Source: an uncultured Muribaculaceae bacterium (lineage in GTDB: Bacteria; Bacteroidota; Bacteroidia; Bacteroidales; Muribaculaceae). From it: a stretch of 42,349 bases of DNA. This document shows, piece by piece, positions 17,432-26,247 of this stretch (positions are counted from its first letter, which is position 1; each line of letters starts with the position of its first letter). The notes under the pieces were generated by a model. It was not told the origin of the DNA. It saw only the letters and a list, made by a program, of their open reading frames with translations, and made no database searches. The stretch is taken from NCBI GenBank assembly GCA_910578365.1, contig CAJTRC010000012.1, positions 1 to 42,349 of the forward strand, in the 5' to 3' direction. The translations under genes and the position numbers were made by a program.

Positions 17432-18664
17432 ATGCCTAAAGCGAAGAACAACTGTTGCAGTTTCTGTGGCCGCGCCGCCTCCGAAGTACAGTTTCTGGTA
17501 CCCGGAGGCACTCCCGGCGTATTTATCTGCGACTCCTGCATCGATGTCATCAACGGCATGATACAAGAAATGGAGCAGGAAAAGAAAAGCAACAGCAAAA
17601 AGAGCCTGGGCAAGAAACTGTCGGAAGTGCCCAAGCCTGTACAAATCAAGGAGTTCCTCGACCAGTACGTAATTGGTCAGGAAAGCGCCAAACGATACCT
17701 GTCGGTGGCTGTGTACAACCACTACAAACGTCTGATGCAGGCCGACGACGACACCGACATCGAAAAGAGCAACATCATAATGGTAGGCCCCACAGGCACA
17801 GGCAAAACCCTGATAGCCAAAACCATTGCCCGCCTGCTTGATGTGCCCTTCACCATAGTAGACGCCACCGTGCTGACCCAAGCAGGCTATGTGGGCGAAG
17901 ACATCGAAAGCCTGCTCACACGCCTGCTACAGGCCGCCGACTACGATGTGACCAAGGCCGAGCGAGGCATAGTGTTCATCGACGAAATCGACAAAATTGC
18001 GCGCAAAGGCGACAACCCCTCGATTACTCGCGACGTAAGCGGCGAAGGCGTACAGCAGGGCCTGCTGAAGCTGCTCGAAGGCTCAGTGGTGAATGTGCCG
18101 CCGCAGGGGGGCCGCAAGCACCCCGAGCAGCGCATGATTCCGGTCGATACAAAAAACATACTGTTTATCTGCGGTGGTGCCTTCGACGGCATAGAACAGA
18201 AGATAGCACACCGCCTGAACTCGCATGCTGTAGGCTACGCCACCAGCTCGCAACGCCGAGTGAAAAAAGACGATTATCTGCAGTACGTAGAGCCCCAGGA
18301 CCTGAAATCATTCGGCCTTATACCCGAAATCATAGGCCGACTGCCCATTCTCACCCATCTTGAGCCACTGAACCGCGAAGCCCTGCGCCGAGTACTCACC
18401 GAGCCCAAGAACGCCATCACCAGACAGTACGAAAAACTGTTCAAGATGGACGGAGTGAAGCTGAAATTCAACGAAGACGCCCTTGATCTGATTGTCGACA
18501 CTGCTGTAAAATACAAGCTCGGCGCCCGCGGTCTGCGCTCAATAGTGGAATCTGTAATGATTGACTCCATGTATGAGATACCCGGCACCGACACCAAGCA
18601 GTTCACAGTTACCAGCCAGCTCGTCGCCGACCAGCTGGCCAAATCTACCAAAATTCATCATTAA
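17432..18664 (+). CDS. clpX: ATP-dependent Clp protease ATP-binding subunit ClpX
   Basis: AAA+ unfoldase that recognises substrates and feeds them to ClpP. The 410-residue protein has the N-terminal zinc-binding domain (Cys9, Cys12, Cys33, Cys36). Walker A GPTGTGKT is at 119-126, pore loop GYVG at 152-155, Walker B VFIDEIDK at 181-188, and the RKH loop at 228-230. The ClpP-docking tripeptide, IGF at 268-270 in E. coli, reads VGY at 267-269 here. It is four bases after clpP in the same operon. recQ follows after 73 bases with no clear promoter between. Confidence 0.97.
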   Translation: MPKAKNNCCSFCGRAASEVQFLVPGGTPGVFICDSCIDVINGMIQEMEQEKKSNSKKSLGKKLSEVPKPVQIKEFLDQYVIGQESAKRYLSVAVYNHYKRLMQADDDTDIEKSNIIMVGPTGTGKTLIAKTIARLLDVPFTIVDATVLTQAGYVGEDIESLLTRLLQAADYDVTKAERGIVFIDEIDKIARKGDNPSITRDVSGEGVQQGLLKLLEGSVVNVPPQGGRKHPEQRMIPVDTKNILFICGGAFDGIEQKIAHRLNSHAVGYATSSQRRVKKDDYLQYVEPQDLKSFGLIPEIIGRLPILTHLEPLNREALRRVLTEPKNAITRQYEKLFKMDGVKLKFNEDALDLIVDTAVKYKLGARGLRSIVESVMIDSMYEIPGTDTKQFTVTSQLVADQLAKSTKIHH

Positions 18665-18737
18665 TTTTATCAGTCAAACAAACGCAACATCTTCGTAATC
18701 GTATACCGAATATCAATCAATTAACGGAGTCAATTCC

Positions 18738-20915
18738 ATGACAGGCAACACAACACTGACCGAAGCGCTCAAAGAACATTTCGGTTTCGACACATTCAAA
18801 GGCAATCAACAGGCCATTATCGAGTCGCTGCTCAGCGGTCGCGATACCTTTGTGCTTATGCCCACCGGCGGTGGCAAGTCGCTTTGCTACCAGTTGCCTG
18901 CACTAATCTGCGAGGGCACGGCTATAGTTGTGTCGCCGCTGATTGCACTGATGAAGAATCAGGTTGATGCCATGCGGCACTTCAGCGCCAACGACAGCGT
19001 GGCACACTTTCTGAACTCATCGCTTACACGTGCGGCCATCGACCAGGTGAAAGCCGACATAAGCAACGGCCTCACCAAGTTGCTGTACGTGGCTCCGGAG
19101 TCGCTGACCAAAGAAGAGAACATAGAGTTTCTGAAAACAGTGACAATATCGTTCTACGCCATCGACGAGGCGCACTGCATATCGGAATGGGGGCATGATT
19201 TCAGGCCCGAGTATCGCCGCATACGCCCTATAATCAATGAAATAGGCAGCCGCCCGGTAATAGCGCTTACCGCCACTGCCACCCCAAAGGTGCAGCACGA
19301 CATACAGAAAAACCTGGGTATGAGCGATGCCGCTGTGTTCAAATCGTCGTTCAACCGCTCTAACCTGTTCTATGAGGTAAGGCCCAAGACCAAGAACACC
19401 GACCACGACATCATACGCTTCATAAAGCAGAACCCCGGCAAATCGGGCATAATCTACTGCCTCAGCCGCAAGCGCGTGGAAGAACTGGCCGAGCTGCTCA
19501 GAGTCAACAACATCAGCGCGCTGCCATACCATGCCGGCATGGACGCAGCCACCCGCTCCGACAATCAGGACGCATTCCTGATGGAGAAAGTGGACGTGAT
19601 TGTAGCCACCATAGCCTTTGGCATGGGCATTGACAAACCCGATGTGCGCTTTGTAATTCACCACGACATGCCTAAGTCGCTCGAAGGTTACTATCAGGAA
19701 ACCGGACGCGCCGGACGCGACGGAGGCGAAGGCCACTGTATCACATTCTATGCTCATAAAGACCTGCAGAAACTCGAGAAGTTCATGCAGGGAAAGCCTG
19801 CCGCCGAACAGGAAATCGGACGCCAGCTACTGATTGAAACAGCCGCCTATGCCGAGTCGTCGGTATGCCGCCGCAAAGCACTCCTGCATTATTTCGGAGA
19901 AGATTACCCTGCAGAAAAATGCGACAATTGCGACAACTGCCATAATACGAAAAAGAAAGTGGAAGCAAAAGAGGATTTACTTGCCGTACTTGAAACAGTA
20001 GCGGCTGTTAAAGAGAAATTTAAAGCCGAACAGATTGTGGACGTGATGATCGGCCGTGCAACCGCCGACATTAAATCGTACCACCTCGATGACCTTGAAG
20101 TTTTCGGTTGCGCCGAAGGCACCGACCCCCGCTATCTGGGCACTGTACTGCGCCAGGGCGAGCTGGCCGGCTACATGGAACGCGACATAGATAACTACGG
20201 AGTCGTGCGCCTGACTAAAGCCGGACATGACTTCATGGACCGTCCGAAGTCTTTTAAAATCGTAGAAGACAACGAGTTCAACGAGGATGAGGAAGTAGAG
20301 CTCAAAGGTGGCTCGGCTTTCGCCGCCGACCCGGAACTTTTTGCCATTCTGTCGGCTCTGCGCAAAAAAATAGCCCACGACCTTCAGCTGCCCCCTTACG
20401 TAATTTTTCAGGACCCGTCGCTCGAGGCCATGGCTACAACCTACCCGATTACTCTGGACGAAATGCAGAATGTACCCGGTGTAGGCGCAGGCAAAGCCCA
20501 GCGCTATGGCGCCGACTTTGTGCGAATCATAAAGCAGTACGTGTCGGAAAACGAAATCGAGCGTCCTGAGGACTTGCGCGTGCGCTCGGTGGCCAATAAA
20601 TCGAAACTCAAAATTCAGATTATACAGGCAATAGACCGAAAAATCGACCTGAGCGAAATAGCCGTGTCGAACAATCTCGACTTCGACCAGCTGCTGGAAG
20701 AAATCGAAGCCATTGTCAACTCAGGTACCAAAATCAACATTTCGTACTTCCTCGACGAGTACATCGACGAAGAAGACCAGGACGAAGTGTTCGAATACTT
20801 CCGCGAGTGCGATACCGACGACCTCGACGAGGCATACCGACAGCTGTGTCCCGACTACAAAGAAGAAGAAGTACGTCTGCTGCGCATCAAGTTCCTGTCG
20901 GAACACGGCAACTGA
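18738..20915 (+). CDS. recQ: ATP-dependent DNA helicase RecQ
   Basis: 3'-5' superfamily 2 DNA helicase acting in recombination and replication-fork repair. The 725-residue protein carries Walker A TGGGKS at 43-48, DEAH at 143-146 followed by CISEWGHDFRPEY, and the motif VI region QETGRAGRDG at 320-329. Four zinc-binding cysteines (377, 395, 398, 401), the winged-helix RQC domain, and an HRDC domain (about 535-610) follow. An acidic C-terminal extension of about 100 residues (SYFLDEYIDEEDQDEVFEYF) goes beyond the E. coli protein. Such extensions are common in Bacteroidetes RecQ; their role is unknown. Probably transcribed with clpPX. Confidence 0.96.
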   Translation: MTGNTTLTEALKEHFGFDTFKGNQQAIIESLLSGRDTFVLMPTGGGKSLCYQLPALICEGTAIVVSPLIALMKNQVDAMRHFSANDSVAHFLNSSLTRAAIDQVKADISNGLTKLLYVAPESLTKEENIEFLKTVTISFYAIDEAHCISEWGHDFRPEYRRIRPIINEIGSRPVIALTATATPKVQHDIQKNLGMSDAAVFKSSFNRSNLFYEVRPKTKNTDHDIIRFIKQNPGKSGIIYCLSRKRVEELAELLRVNNISALPYHAGMDAATRSDNQDAFLMEKVDVIVATIAFGMGIDKPDVRFVIHHDMPKSLEGYYQETGRAGRDGGEGHCITFYAHKDLQKLEKFMQGKPAAEQEIGRQLLIETAAYAESSVCRRKALLHYFGEDYPAEKCDNCDNCHNTKKKVEAKEDLLAVLETVAAVKEKFKAEQIVDVMIGRATADIKSYHLDDLEVFGCAEGTDPRYLGTVLRQGELAGYMERDIDNYGVVRLTKAGHDFMDRPKSFKIVEDNEFNEDEEVELKGGSAFAADPELFAILSALRKKIAHDLQLPPYVIFQDPSLEAMATTYPITLDEMQNVPGVGAGKAQRYGADFVRIIKQYVSENEIERPEDLRVRSVANKSKLKIQIIQAIDRKIDLSEIAVSNNLDFDQLLEEIEAIVNSGTKINISYFLDEYIDEEDQDEVFEYFRECDTDDLDEAYRQLCPDYKEEEVRLLRIKFLSEHGN

Positions 20916-20922
20916 TACTCCG

Positions 20923-20978
20923 CCACATTCACATCACATTCATAATTCCACCCTACATCACCCCCTACTCCCACCCCC
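20923..20978 (+). other. G-free, C-rich intergenic tract (possible Rho-utilisation site)
   Basis: These 56 bases between recQ and the next gene contain no G at all and 29 C (52 percent) in an otherwise G-containing region. Unstructured, C-rich, G-poor RNA is what Rho binds. The tract could mark a Rho-dependent terminator or simply an open leader for translation of the next gene. Confidence 0.4.
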
Positions 20979-20981
20979 GAA

Positions 20982-22412
20982 ATGGACACCAGCTCACTGA
21001 AAGACCTATACACGCACTATGCCGGAACCGAGCCGGCCGAGATAACCGAACTTCCCAGCTCCGGCTCGAATCGCCGATATTTCCGCCTCGGCAAACCGGG
21101 CGAAACGCTCATAGGCGTGCTCGGTACATGCAAGGAAGAAAACGAAGCCTTCCTGTACCTCGACAATCACTTCCGTGAACAGGGGCTGCCGGTTCCGGAG
21201 GTGGTGGCTGTGAGCCCCGACCGTATGGCTTACCTGCAGCAGGACCTCGGCGATACACTGCTGTTCAACGCCATTGAAAAAGGGCGTAAGACACGTTCGT
21301 TTTCGGTAGAGGAGCGCGACCTGCTGGCCCAGACCATAAGTCTGCTGCCCGACTTTCAGTTCGCCGGTGCCCGTGGTCTTGATTTCGGCAAATGCTATCC
21401 GGCGGTGGAATTCGACAGCCGTTCAATACTCTGGGACCTCAACTATTTCAAATACTGCTTTCTGAAAGCTACCGGTCTGGAGTTCGACGAATCGCGCCTC
21501 GAAGATGATTTCCAGGCCATGTGCCAGGTGCTGCTGAAATCATGCTCCGACACATTCATGTACCGCGACTTCCAGTCGCGCAACGTAATGATATACGGCG
21601 GACATCCGTGGATGATTGACTTCCAGGGAGGCCGCAAGGGGCCGTTCTACTACGATGTCGCTGCATTCCTCTGGCAGGCCAAGGCAAACCTGCCCAACAG
21701 CCTGCGCCTCGACCTCATAGAAGTGTATCGCCGGTCGCTGGCCAAGTATATCGATGTCGACGAAGAGCAGTTCTACGGCACACTGCGTCACTTTGTGCTT
21801 TTCCGCACCATGCAGGTGCTTGGCGCCTATGGCTTCCGCGGCTACTTCGAAAAGAAGCCGCACTTTATGCAAAGTGTGCCTTTCGCCATAGCCAACCTGC
21901 GCTCATTGTTCGATCGGCCATACAACGAATACCCGTACCTGTCGGAGGTACTGATGCGTCTGGTAAACATGAAACAGTTTACCGACGAACTCCAAAAGCG
22001 TGCCCTTTCCGTAAAGGTCATGAGCTTTGCCTATAAAAAAGGCATACCCAACGACGCATCGGGCAACGGTGGCGGATATGTGTTCGACTGCCGCGCTGTG
22101 AACAACCCCGGCAAATACGAGCGATACAAGCCTTTCACAGGCCTTGACCGACCGGTAATAGAATTTCTTGAGGACGACGGCGAGGTTCTTACCTTCCTCG
22201 ACCACTGCTATGCCCTTGTAGATGCCTCGGTAACCCGATACAAAGAGCGCGGATTCACAAACCTGATGGTCTCGTTCGGCTGCACCGGCGGCCAGCACCG
22301 CTCGGTATACTGCGCACAGAAAATGGCCGAGCACATCAACCGCCTCCATAACGTAAAGGTGGAGCTGGTACACCGCGAACAAGATATCGAACAGAATTTC
22401 AGCGCACGCTGA
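20982..22412 (+). CDS. Fusion of an AmgK-like sugar kinase with a RapZ C-terminal domain
   Basis: A 476-residue two-domain protein. Residues 1-330 are an aminoglycoside-phosphotransferase-fold kinase: nucleotide region NRRYFRLG (30-37), catalytic loop YRDFQSRN (194-201, Asp196) and metal-binding DFQGG (213-217). It resembles AmgK, which phosphorylates MurNAc/GlcNAc at the anomeric carbon. Residues 343-475 match the C-terminal domain of RapZ: SFAYKKGIP, GYVFDCRAVNNPG, TGLDRPVIEFL and GCTGGQHRSV at 433-442. In E. coli RapZ this domain binds glucosamine-6-phosphate and RNA. The RapZ P-loop domain is absent. The stop overlaps the start of the murU-like gene (TGATG), giving an amgK-murU pair as in Pseudomonas cell-wall recycling. 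Sugar sensing by the RapZ part is inference. Confidence 0.88.
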   Translation: MDTSSLKDLYTHYAGTEPAEITELPSSGSNRRYFRLGKPGETLIGVLGTCKEENEAFLYLDNHFREQGLPVPEVVAVSPDRMAYLQQDLGDTLLFNAIEKGRKTRSFSVEERDLLAQTISLLPDFQFAGARGLDFGKCYPAVEFDSRSILWDLNYFKYCFLKATGLEFDESRLEDDFQAMCQVLLKSCSDTFMYRDFQSRNVMIYGGHPWMIDFQGGRKGPFYYDVAAFLWQAKANLPNSLRLDLIEVYRRSLAKYIDVDEEQFYGTLRHFVLFRTMQVLGAYGFRGYFEKKPHFMQSVPFAIANLRSLFDRPYNEYPYLSEVLMRLVNMKQFTDELQKRALSVKVMSFAYKKGIPNDASGNGGGYVFDCRAVNNPGKYERYKPFTGLDRPVIEFLEDDGEVLTFLDHCYALVDASVTRYKERGFTNLMVSFGCTGGQHRSVYCAQKMAEHINRLHNVKVELVHREQDIEQNFSAR

Positions 22413-23221
22413 TGAAGGCCCTGTTATTCGCCGCCGGTCTGGGCACACGCCTCAAACCCTGGACCGACTTCCATCCCAAGGCTCTCGCCCCTGTAGGCGG
22501 TAAACCCATGCTCGGCAGGGTAATCGAAAAACTGAAAGGATACGGCATACGCGAGTTTGTGGTAAACGTACACCACTTCGCCGACCAGATTGCCGACTAC
22601 CTCAGACAGCAGGACAACTTCGGGACCGACATAATACTGAGCGACGAATCCGACATGCTGCTCGACACCGGCGGCGGCCTGCTGTACGCAGGACGTCTGC
22701 TTGGCGACAGTGAGCACGTGCTGATACACAATGCCGACATACTCACCGATTTCGACCTCGGGGCGATGCAGAGTCAGGCCTGCGCCTCCGGAGCCATAGC
22801 CACACTGCTGGTGAAAGAACGCCATACACAGCGATATCTGGCATTCGACAGCGCCGGACTCATGCGCGGATGGCGCAATCTGGCCACCGGACAAGTACGT
22901 CCCGACGGAGCCGATCTTGACAGTTGCAGCCTGCGGGCATTCGGTGGCGTTCATATTGTGTCGCCTGAAATATTCAACCTTCTGGCCAGATACAACGAAT
23001 CCCTGCAAAGCAAAGAAGCCCGCAGGGATACACTTGACGGTGTGTGCAAGTTCTCAATAATCGATTTCTATATCGACAACTGCCACAATAATACTTTCAT
23101 GGCCTTCGAGCCCTCAGCCCCATACAACTGGATTGACATAGGCAAGGCCGAAAACCTCGAACAGGCCAATAGCCGGCTCAATCTTCAGTGTACACATCGC
23201 GGTGAAACGAAGGCTCTATGA
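22412..23221 (+). CDS. murU: Nucleotidyltransferase, MurU-like (MurNAc-1-phosphate uridylyltransferase)
   Basis: A 269-residue sugar-1-phosphate nucleotidyltransferase. The N-terminal signature GLGTRLKPWTDFHPKALAPV (9-28) binds the nucleotide, with the DTGGGL and NADI segments following, as in MurU and other NTP-transferases. Next to an AmgK-like kinase, the likely reaction is UTP plus MurNAc-1-phosphate to UDP-MurNAc, which bypasses de novo synthesis during peptidoglycan recycling. The start overlaps the kinase stop by one base. Its last 44 bases overlap the 3' end of the convergent gene at 23178-23654. Substrate assignment rests on context and could instead be another hexose-1-phosphate. 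Confidence 0.83.
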   Translation: MKALLFAAGLGTRLKPWTDFHPKALAPVGGKPMLGRVIEKLKGYGIREFVVNVHHFADQIADYLRQQDNFGTDIILSDESDMLLDTGGGLLYAGRLLGDSEHVLIHNADILTDFDLGAMQSQACASGAIATLLVKERHTQRYLAFDSAGLMRGWRNLATGQVRPDGADLDSCSLRAFGGVHIVSPEIFNLLARYNESLQSKEARRDTLDGVCKFSIIDFYIDNCHNNTFMAFEPSAPYNWIDIGKAENLEQANSRLNLQCTHRGETKAL

Positions 23222-23654
23222 CCTCATTGGCCGTGCGGGTGGCATAGTCACCTTCAGTGCTGATAAACACCCAGTCAACATCATCGATACGCTTTAGCTC
23301 GGTTACGAAGAATGCCTCCGAATCAGCTCCCGCAACCACAATCACACGGTTGACTCCAGACTTGCGGGCTCCGGTGAGAGTGGGTACAAACGACTTAAGA
23401 GTAAGAGTATTGTGGTCGACATTCATCAGATTGTCGTCGTACACCAGAACGACATCGTGAAAACCCTGTAAAGCCTCCTCTACAGCCTTTTCATCGGCCG
23501 GATAAAGGTGGCTCACTGTAAGTTGCTCATCATTGAGCATAACCTTCTCGGGGTTGTCGACAAAGGCAACCACCGCAATATCACGTTCGAGCAACAAAGT
23601 GAGTACATCAGAAAACACACGGCAGGCAGTGCCTACAAGAGCTACTTCTTTCAT
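23178..23654 (-). CDS. Rossmann-like NAD(P)-binding protein, degenerate
   Basis: A 158-residue protein with a beta-alpha-beta start (KEVALVGTACRVFSDVLTLL) like NAD(P)-binding atypical short-chain dehydrogenases (NmrA/NAD_binding_10). The glycine motif is largely lost (GTACRVF instead of GxxGxxG), and the protein is shorter than that family. A second strand-helix unit (VNRVIVVAGADSEAFF) and WVFISTEGDYATRT near the end are reminiscent of the same fold. Function is unknown; cofactor binding is doubtful. It is transcribed against the murU-like gene and overlaps it by 44 bases at the 3' end. Its leader contains the perfect palindrome at 23679-23704. Confidence 0.75.
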   Translation of the reverse strand: MKEVALVGTACRVFSDVLTLLLERDIAVVAFVDNPEKVMLNDEQLTVSHLYPADEKAVEEALQGFHDVVLVYDDNLMNVDHNTLTLKSFVPTLTGARKSGVNRVIVVAGADSEAFFVTELKRIDDVDWVFISTEGDYATRTANEVIEPSFHRDVYTED

Positions 23655-23678
23655 AAGTAATGAGAATTTTATAGTTAT

Positions 23679-23704
23679 CCTGAAGCCTCCGCGGAGGCTT
23701 CAGG
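23679..23704. repeat. Perfect 26-base palindrome
   Basis: CCTGAAGCCTCCG and its exact complement form a 26-base perfect inverted repeat between divergent genes. Read on the plus strand it is followed by TGATTTTTGTTT, so it looks like an intrinsic terminator for transcription arriving from the left. On the minus strand it falls in the 5' leader of the Rossmann-like gene without a T tract. Confidence 0.75.
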
Positions 23705-23717
23705 TGATTTTTGTTTA

Positions 23718-23725
23718 CGAAGTTA
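23718..23725 (-). promoter_or_regulatory. Possible -7 box for the Rossmann-like gene
   Basis: TAACTTCG on the minus strand (23725 to 23718) differs from TAnnTTTG by one base. It would give a leader of about 57 bases containing the palindrome. No -33 element is visible. Confidence 0.35.
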
Positions 23726-23759
23726 TAACACAGATGATGACTATTTCGTTTAAATTTCG

Positions 23760-23767
23760 TAAATTTG
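23760..23767 (+). promoter_or_regulatory. -7 box of the rfbD promoter
   Basis: TAAATTTG matches TAnnTTTG and ends 26 bases before the rfbD ATG. No good -33 element. Confidence 0.55.
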
Positions 23768-23793
23768 CAGTCTAAAATGCAGTTTACTGATTT

Positions 23794-24657
23794 ATGAAGA
23801 TACTGGTAACAGGAAGCCGGGGTCAACTCGGGCGCGAACTACACGATGTTCTTGAGGAACGCCTGCCCGGTTGCACCGTATATACCGATGCCGACGAACT
23901 CGACATCACCAATGCCGCCGCAGTTGAAAACTTTCTGCGTTGCGGCGATTTCACCCATGTAATCAATTGCGCCGCATATACCGATGTGGAAGGCGCCGAG
24001 GAAGACAAGCACTTGTGCTACTCGATTAACGTCGACGGCATACGCAACATAGCACGCCATGCCGACGAACTCGGCATAAAAGTGCTGCACATAAGCACTG
24101 ACTATGTGTTCGACGGCTGTTCGTGCCGCCCCTACACCGAAGGCGACAAGGTAAATCCGATGTCGGAATACGGCAACACCAAGCGCCGTGGCGAAACAGC
24201 CCTGCTGGGCCTGTCGCCCGAAAGCATAATCGTGCGCACCGGCTGGCTTTACTCGCCCCATGGCCGCAACTTCCTCAAAACTATGCTGCGCCTTGGCAGC
24301 GAACGTCCTGAAATCAAAGTGGTGTTCGACCAGATTGGCACACCCACCTATGCCCGCGACCTTGCCGATGCCATCGCCACCATGGTGCTGACTTCGCGCT
24401 GGATGCCGGGCATATATCATTTTGCCAACGAGGGAGCGTGCTCGTGGTACGATTTCGCGGTGGCCATAATGGAGTATGCCGGCTTAGGCTGCAAGGTCAC
24501 TCCGATAACATCGGCCGACTTTCCGTCGGCTGTGTCGCGCCCGCCATTCAGCGTGCTCGACAAATCGCGCATCAAAACCACATACGGCATTACGATTCCT
24601 CACTGGCAGAACGCCCTGCGACGTTGCGTGCAGCGCACAATCGCCGGAGCAGAATAA
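23794..24657 (+). CDS. rfbD: dTDP-4-dehydrorhamnose reductase
   Basis: A 287-residue extended short-chain dehydrogenase. The N-terminal NAD(P) motif TGSRGQLG (6-13) is followed by DELDITNAAAVENFL, VINCAAYTDVEGAEED, the STDYVFDG segment and the catalytic Tyr and Lys in YGNTK, all signatures of RmlD/RfbD. It makes dTDP-L-rhamnose from dTDP-4-keto-L-rhamnose for surface polysaccharide. The other rml genes are not in this window, so it stands apart from a rhamnose cluster. prfC begins nine bases after its stop and is probably co-transcribed. Confidence 0.93.
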   Translation: MKILVTGSRGQLGRELHDVLEERLPGCTVYTDADELDITNAAAVENFLRCGDFTHVINCAAYTDVEGAEEDKHLCYSINVDGIRNIARHADELGIKVLHISTDYVFDGCSCRPYTEGDKVNPMSEYGNTKRRGETALLGLSPESIIVRTGWLYSPHGRNFLKTMLRLGSERPEIKVVFDQIGTPTYARDLADAIATMVLTSRWMPGIYHFANEGACSWYDFAVAIMEYAGLGCKVTPITSADFPSAVSRPPFSVLDKSRIKTTYGITIPHWQNALRRCVQRTIAGAE

Positions 24658-24666
24658 CTTAAAACA

Positions 24667-26247
24667 ATGGCAACTCTGAACGAAGAAATACAACGCCGGC
24701 GCACATTCGCCATCATATCGCACCCGGATGCCGGCAAGACCACTCTCACCGAGAAGCTGCTGCTTTTCGGTGGCGCCATTCACATTGCAGGCGCCGTAAA
24801 ATCGAATAAAATCAAAAAGACAGCCACCTCCGACTGGATGGAAATCGAAAAACAACGCGGTATCTCGGTGGCAACATCCGTGATGGGCTTCAACTACGGC
24901 GACTACAAAATAAACATCCTCGACACACCCGGCCACCAGGACTTTGCCGAAGATACCTACCGCACACTCACTGCGGTCGACTCGGTTATAATTGTCGTCG
25001 ACGTGGCAAAAGGTGTGGAGCAGCAGACACGCAAGCTCATGGAGGTATGCCGCATGCGCAACACTCCGGTGATTATTTTCGTAAACAAACTCGACCGCGA
25101 AGGTCGCGACCCGTTCGACATCCTCGACGAACTGGAATCCGAACTCAAAATAGGTGTGCGTCCGCTTTCATGGCCTATCAACATAGGCGCCAAATTCAAG
25201 GGCGTGTACAATATTTTCGAACAGTCGCTCGATTTGTTCACCCCCGACAAACAGAAAGTGTCGGAGCGAGTGGAAATCGACGATGTGAACGACCCGCGCA
25301 TCGACGAGGCAGTAGGTGAAACCGATGCTGCCAAACTGCGCGAGGACCTCGAACTTATTGAGGGTGTATACCCCGAGTTCGATGTCGACACATATCTGCA
25401 GGCTAAGGTCGCTCCGGTATTCTTCGGCTCGGCCCTTAACACATTCGGTGTCAAGGAGCTACTCGACTGCTTTGTACAGATTGCGCCATCGCCCCGCCCC
25501 GTGCAGGCACTCGAACATGAAGTGAAGCCCGAAGACCCCGGTTTCAGCGGTTTCGTGTTCAAAATCCATGCCAACATGGACCCCAACCACCGCAGTTGTA
25601 TAGCCTTCGTGAAGGTGTGCAGCGGCAGATTCGAGCGAAATGCGCCATACCGCAACATACGCACCGACAAGACCCTGAAGTTCTCGGCCCCAACTGCCTT
25701 CATGGCTCAAAAAAAGAATATTGTCGACGAGGCCTGGCCCGGCGACATAGTTGGTATTCCTGACACCGGCAACTTCAAAATCGGCGATACCCTCACCGAT
25801 GGCCCTGAACTGCATTTCAAGGGGCTGCCCAGCTTCTCGCCCGAGATGTTCAAGTACATCGAGAACACCGACCCAATGAAGTCGAAGCAGCTCGAGAAGG
25901 GCATACAACAGCTTATGGACGAAGGTGTGGCACAGCTGTTCGTCAACCAGTTCAACGGTCGCAAACTCATAGGCACCGTAGGCCAGTTGCAGTTCGAGGT
26001 AATACAGTACCGCCTTCTGCACGAGTACGGCGCACAGTGCCGCTGGGAGCCAATATCATTGTACAAGGCCTGCTGGATTGAGAGCGACGACAACGAGGCT
26101 CTGGCAGCCTTCAAACGACGCAAACATCAGTTTATGGCTATCGACCGCGAAGGCCGTGATGTGTTCCTCGCCGACTCGAACTATGTGCTGCAGATGGCTC
26201 AGAACGACTTCCCCAAAATCCGCTTCCACTTCACCAGCGAGTTTTAG
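24667..26247 (+). CDS. prfC: Peptide chain release factor 3
   Basis: Translational GTPase that removes RF1/RF2 from the ribosome after termination. The 526-residue protein shows the GTP-binding motifs: G1 HPDAGKTT at 19-26, G3 DTPGH at 86-90 and G4 NKLD at 140-143. EF-G-like domains II and III follow, with the conserved end KIRFHFTSEF. Length equals that of E. coli RF3. It follows rfbD by nine bases. The stop codon lies inside the 32-base repeat at 26242-26273, but the C-terminus is of normal length, so the repeat has not truncated it. Confidence 0.97.
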   Translation: MATLNEEIQRRRTFAIISHPDAGKTTLTEKLLLFGGAIHIAGAVKSNKIKKTATSDWMEIEKQRGISVATSVMGFNYGDYKINILDTPGHQDFAEDTYRTLTAVDSVIIVVDVAKGVEQQTRKLMEVCRMRNTPVIIFVNKLDREGRDPFDILDELESELKIGVRPLSWPINIGAKFKGVYNIFEQSLDLFTPDKQKVSERVEIDDVNDPRIDEAVGETDAAKLREDLELIEGVYPEFDVDTYLQAKVAPVFFGSALNTFGVKELLDCFVQIAPSPRPVQALEHEVKPEDPGFSGFVFKIHANMDPNHRSCIAFVKVCSGRFERNAPYRNIRTDKTLKFSAPTAFMAQKKNIVDEAWPGDIVGIPDTGNFKIGDTLTDGPELHFKGLPSFSPEMFKYIENTDPMKSKQLEKGIQQLMDEGVAQLFVNQFNGRKLIGTVGQLQFEVIQYRLLHEYGAQCRWEPISLYKACWIESDDNEALAAFKRRKHQFMAIDREGRDVFLADSNYVLQMAQNDFPKIRFHFTSEF

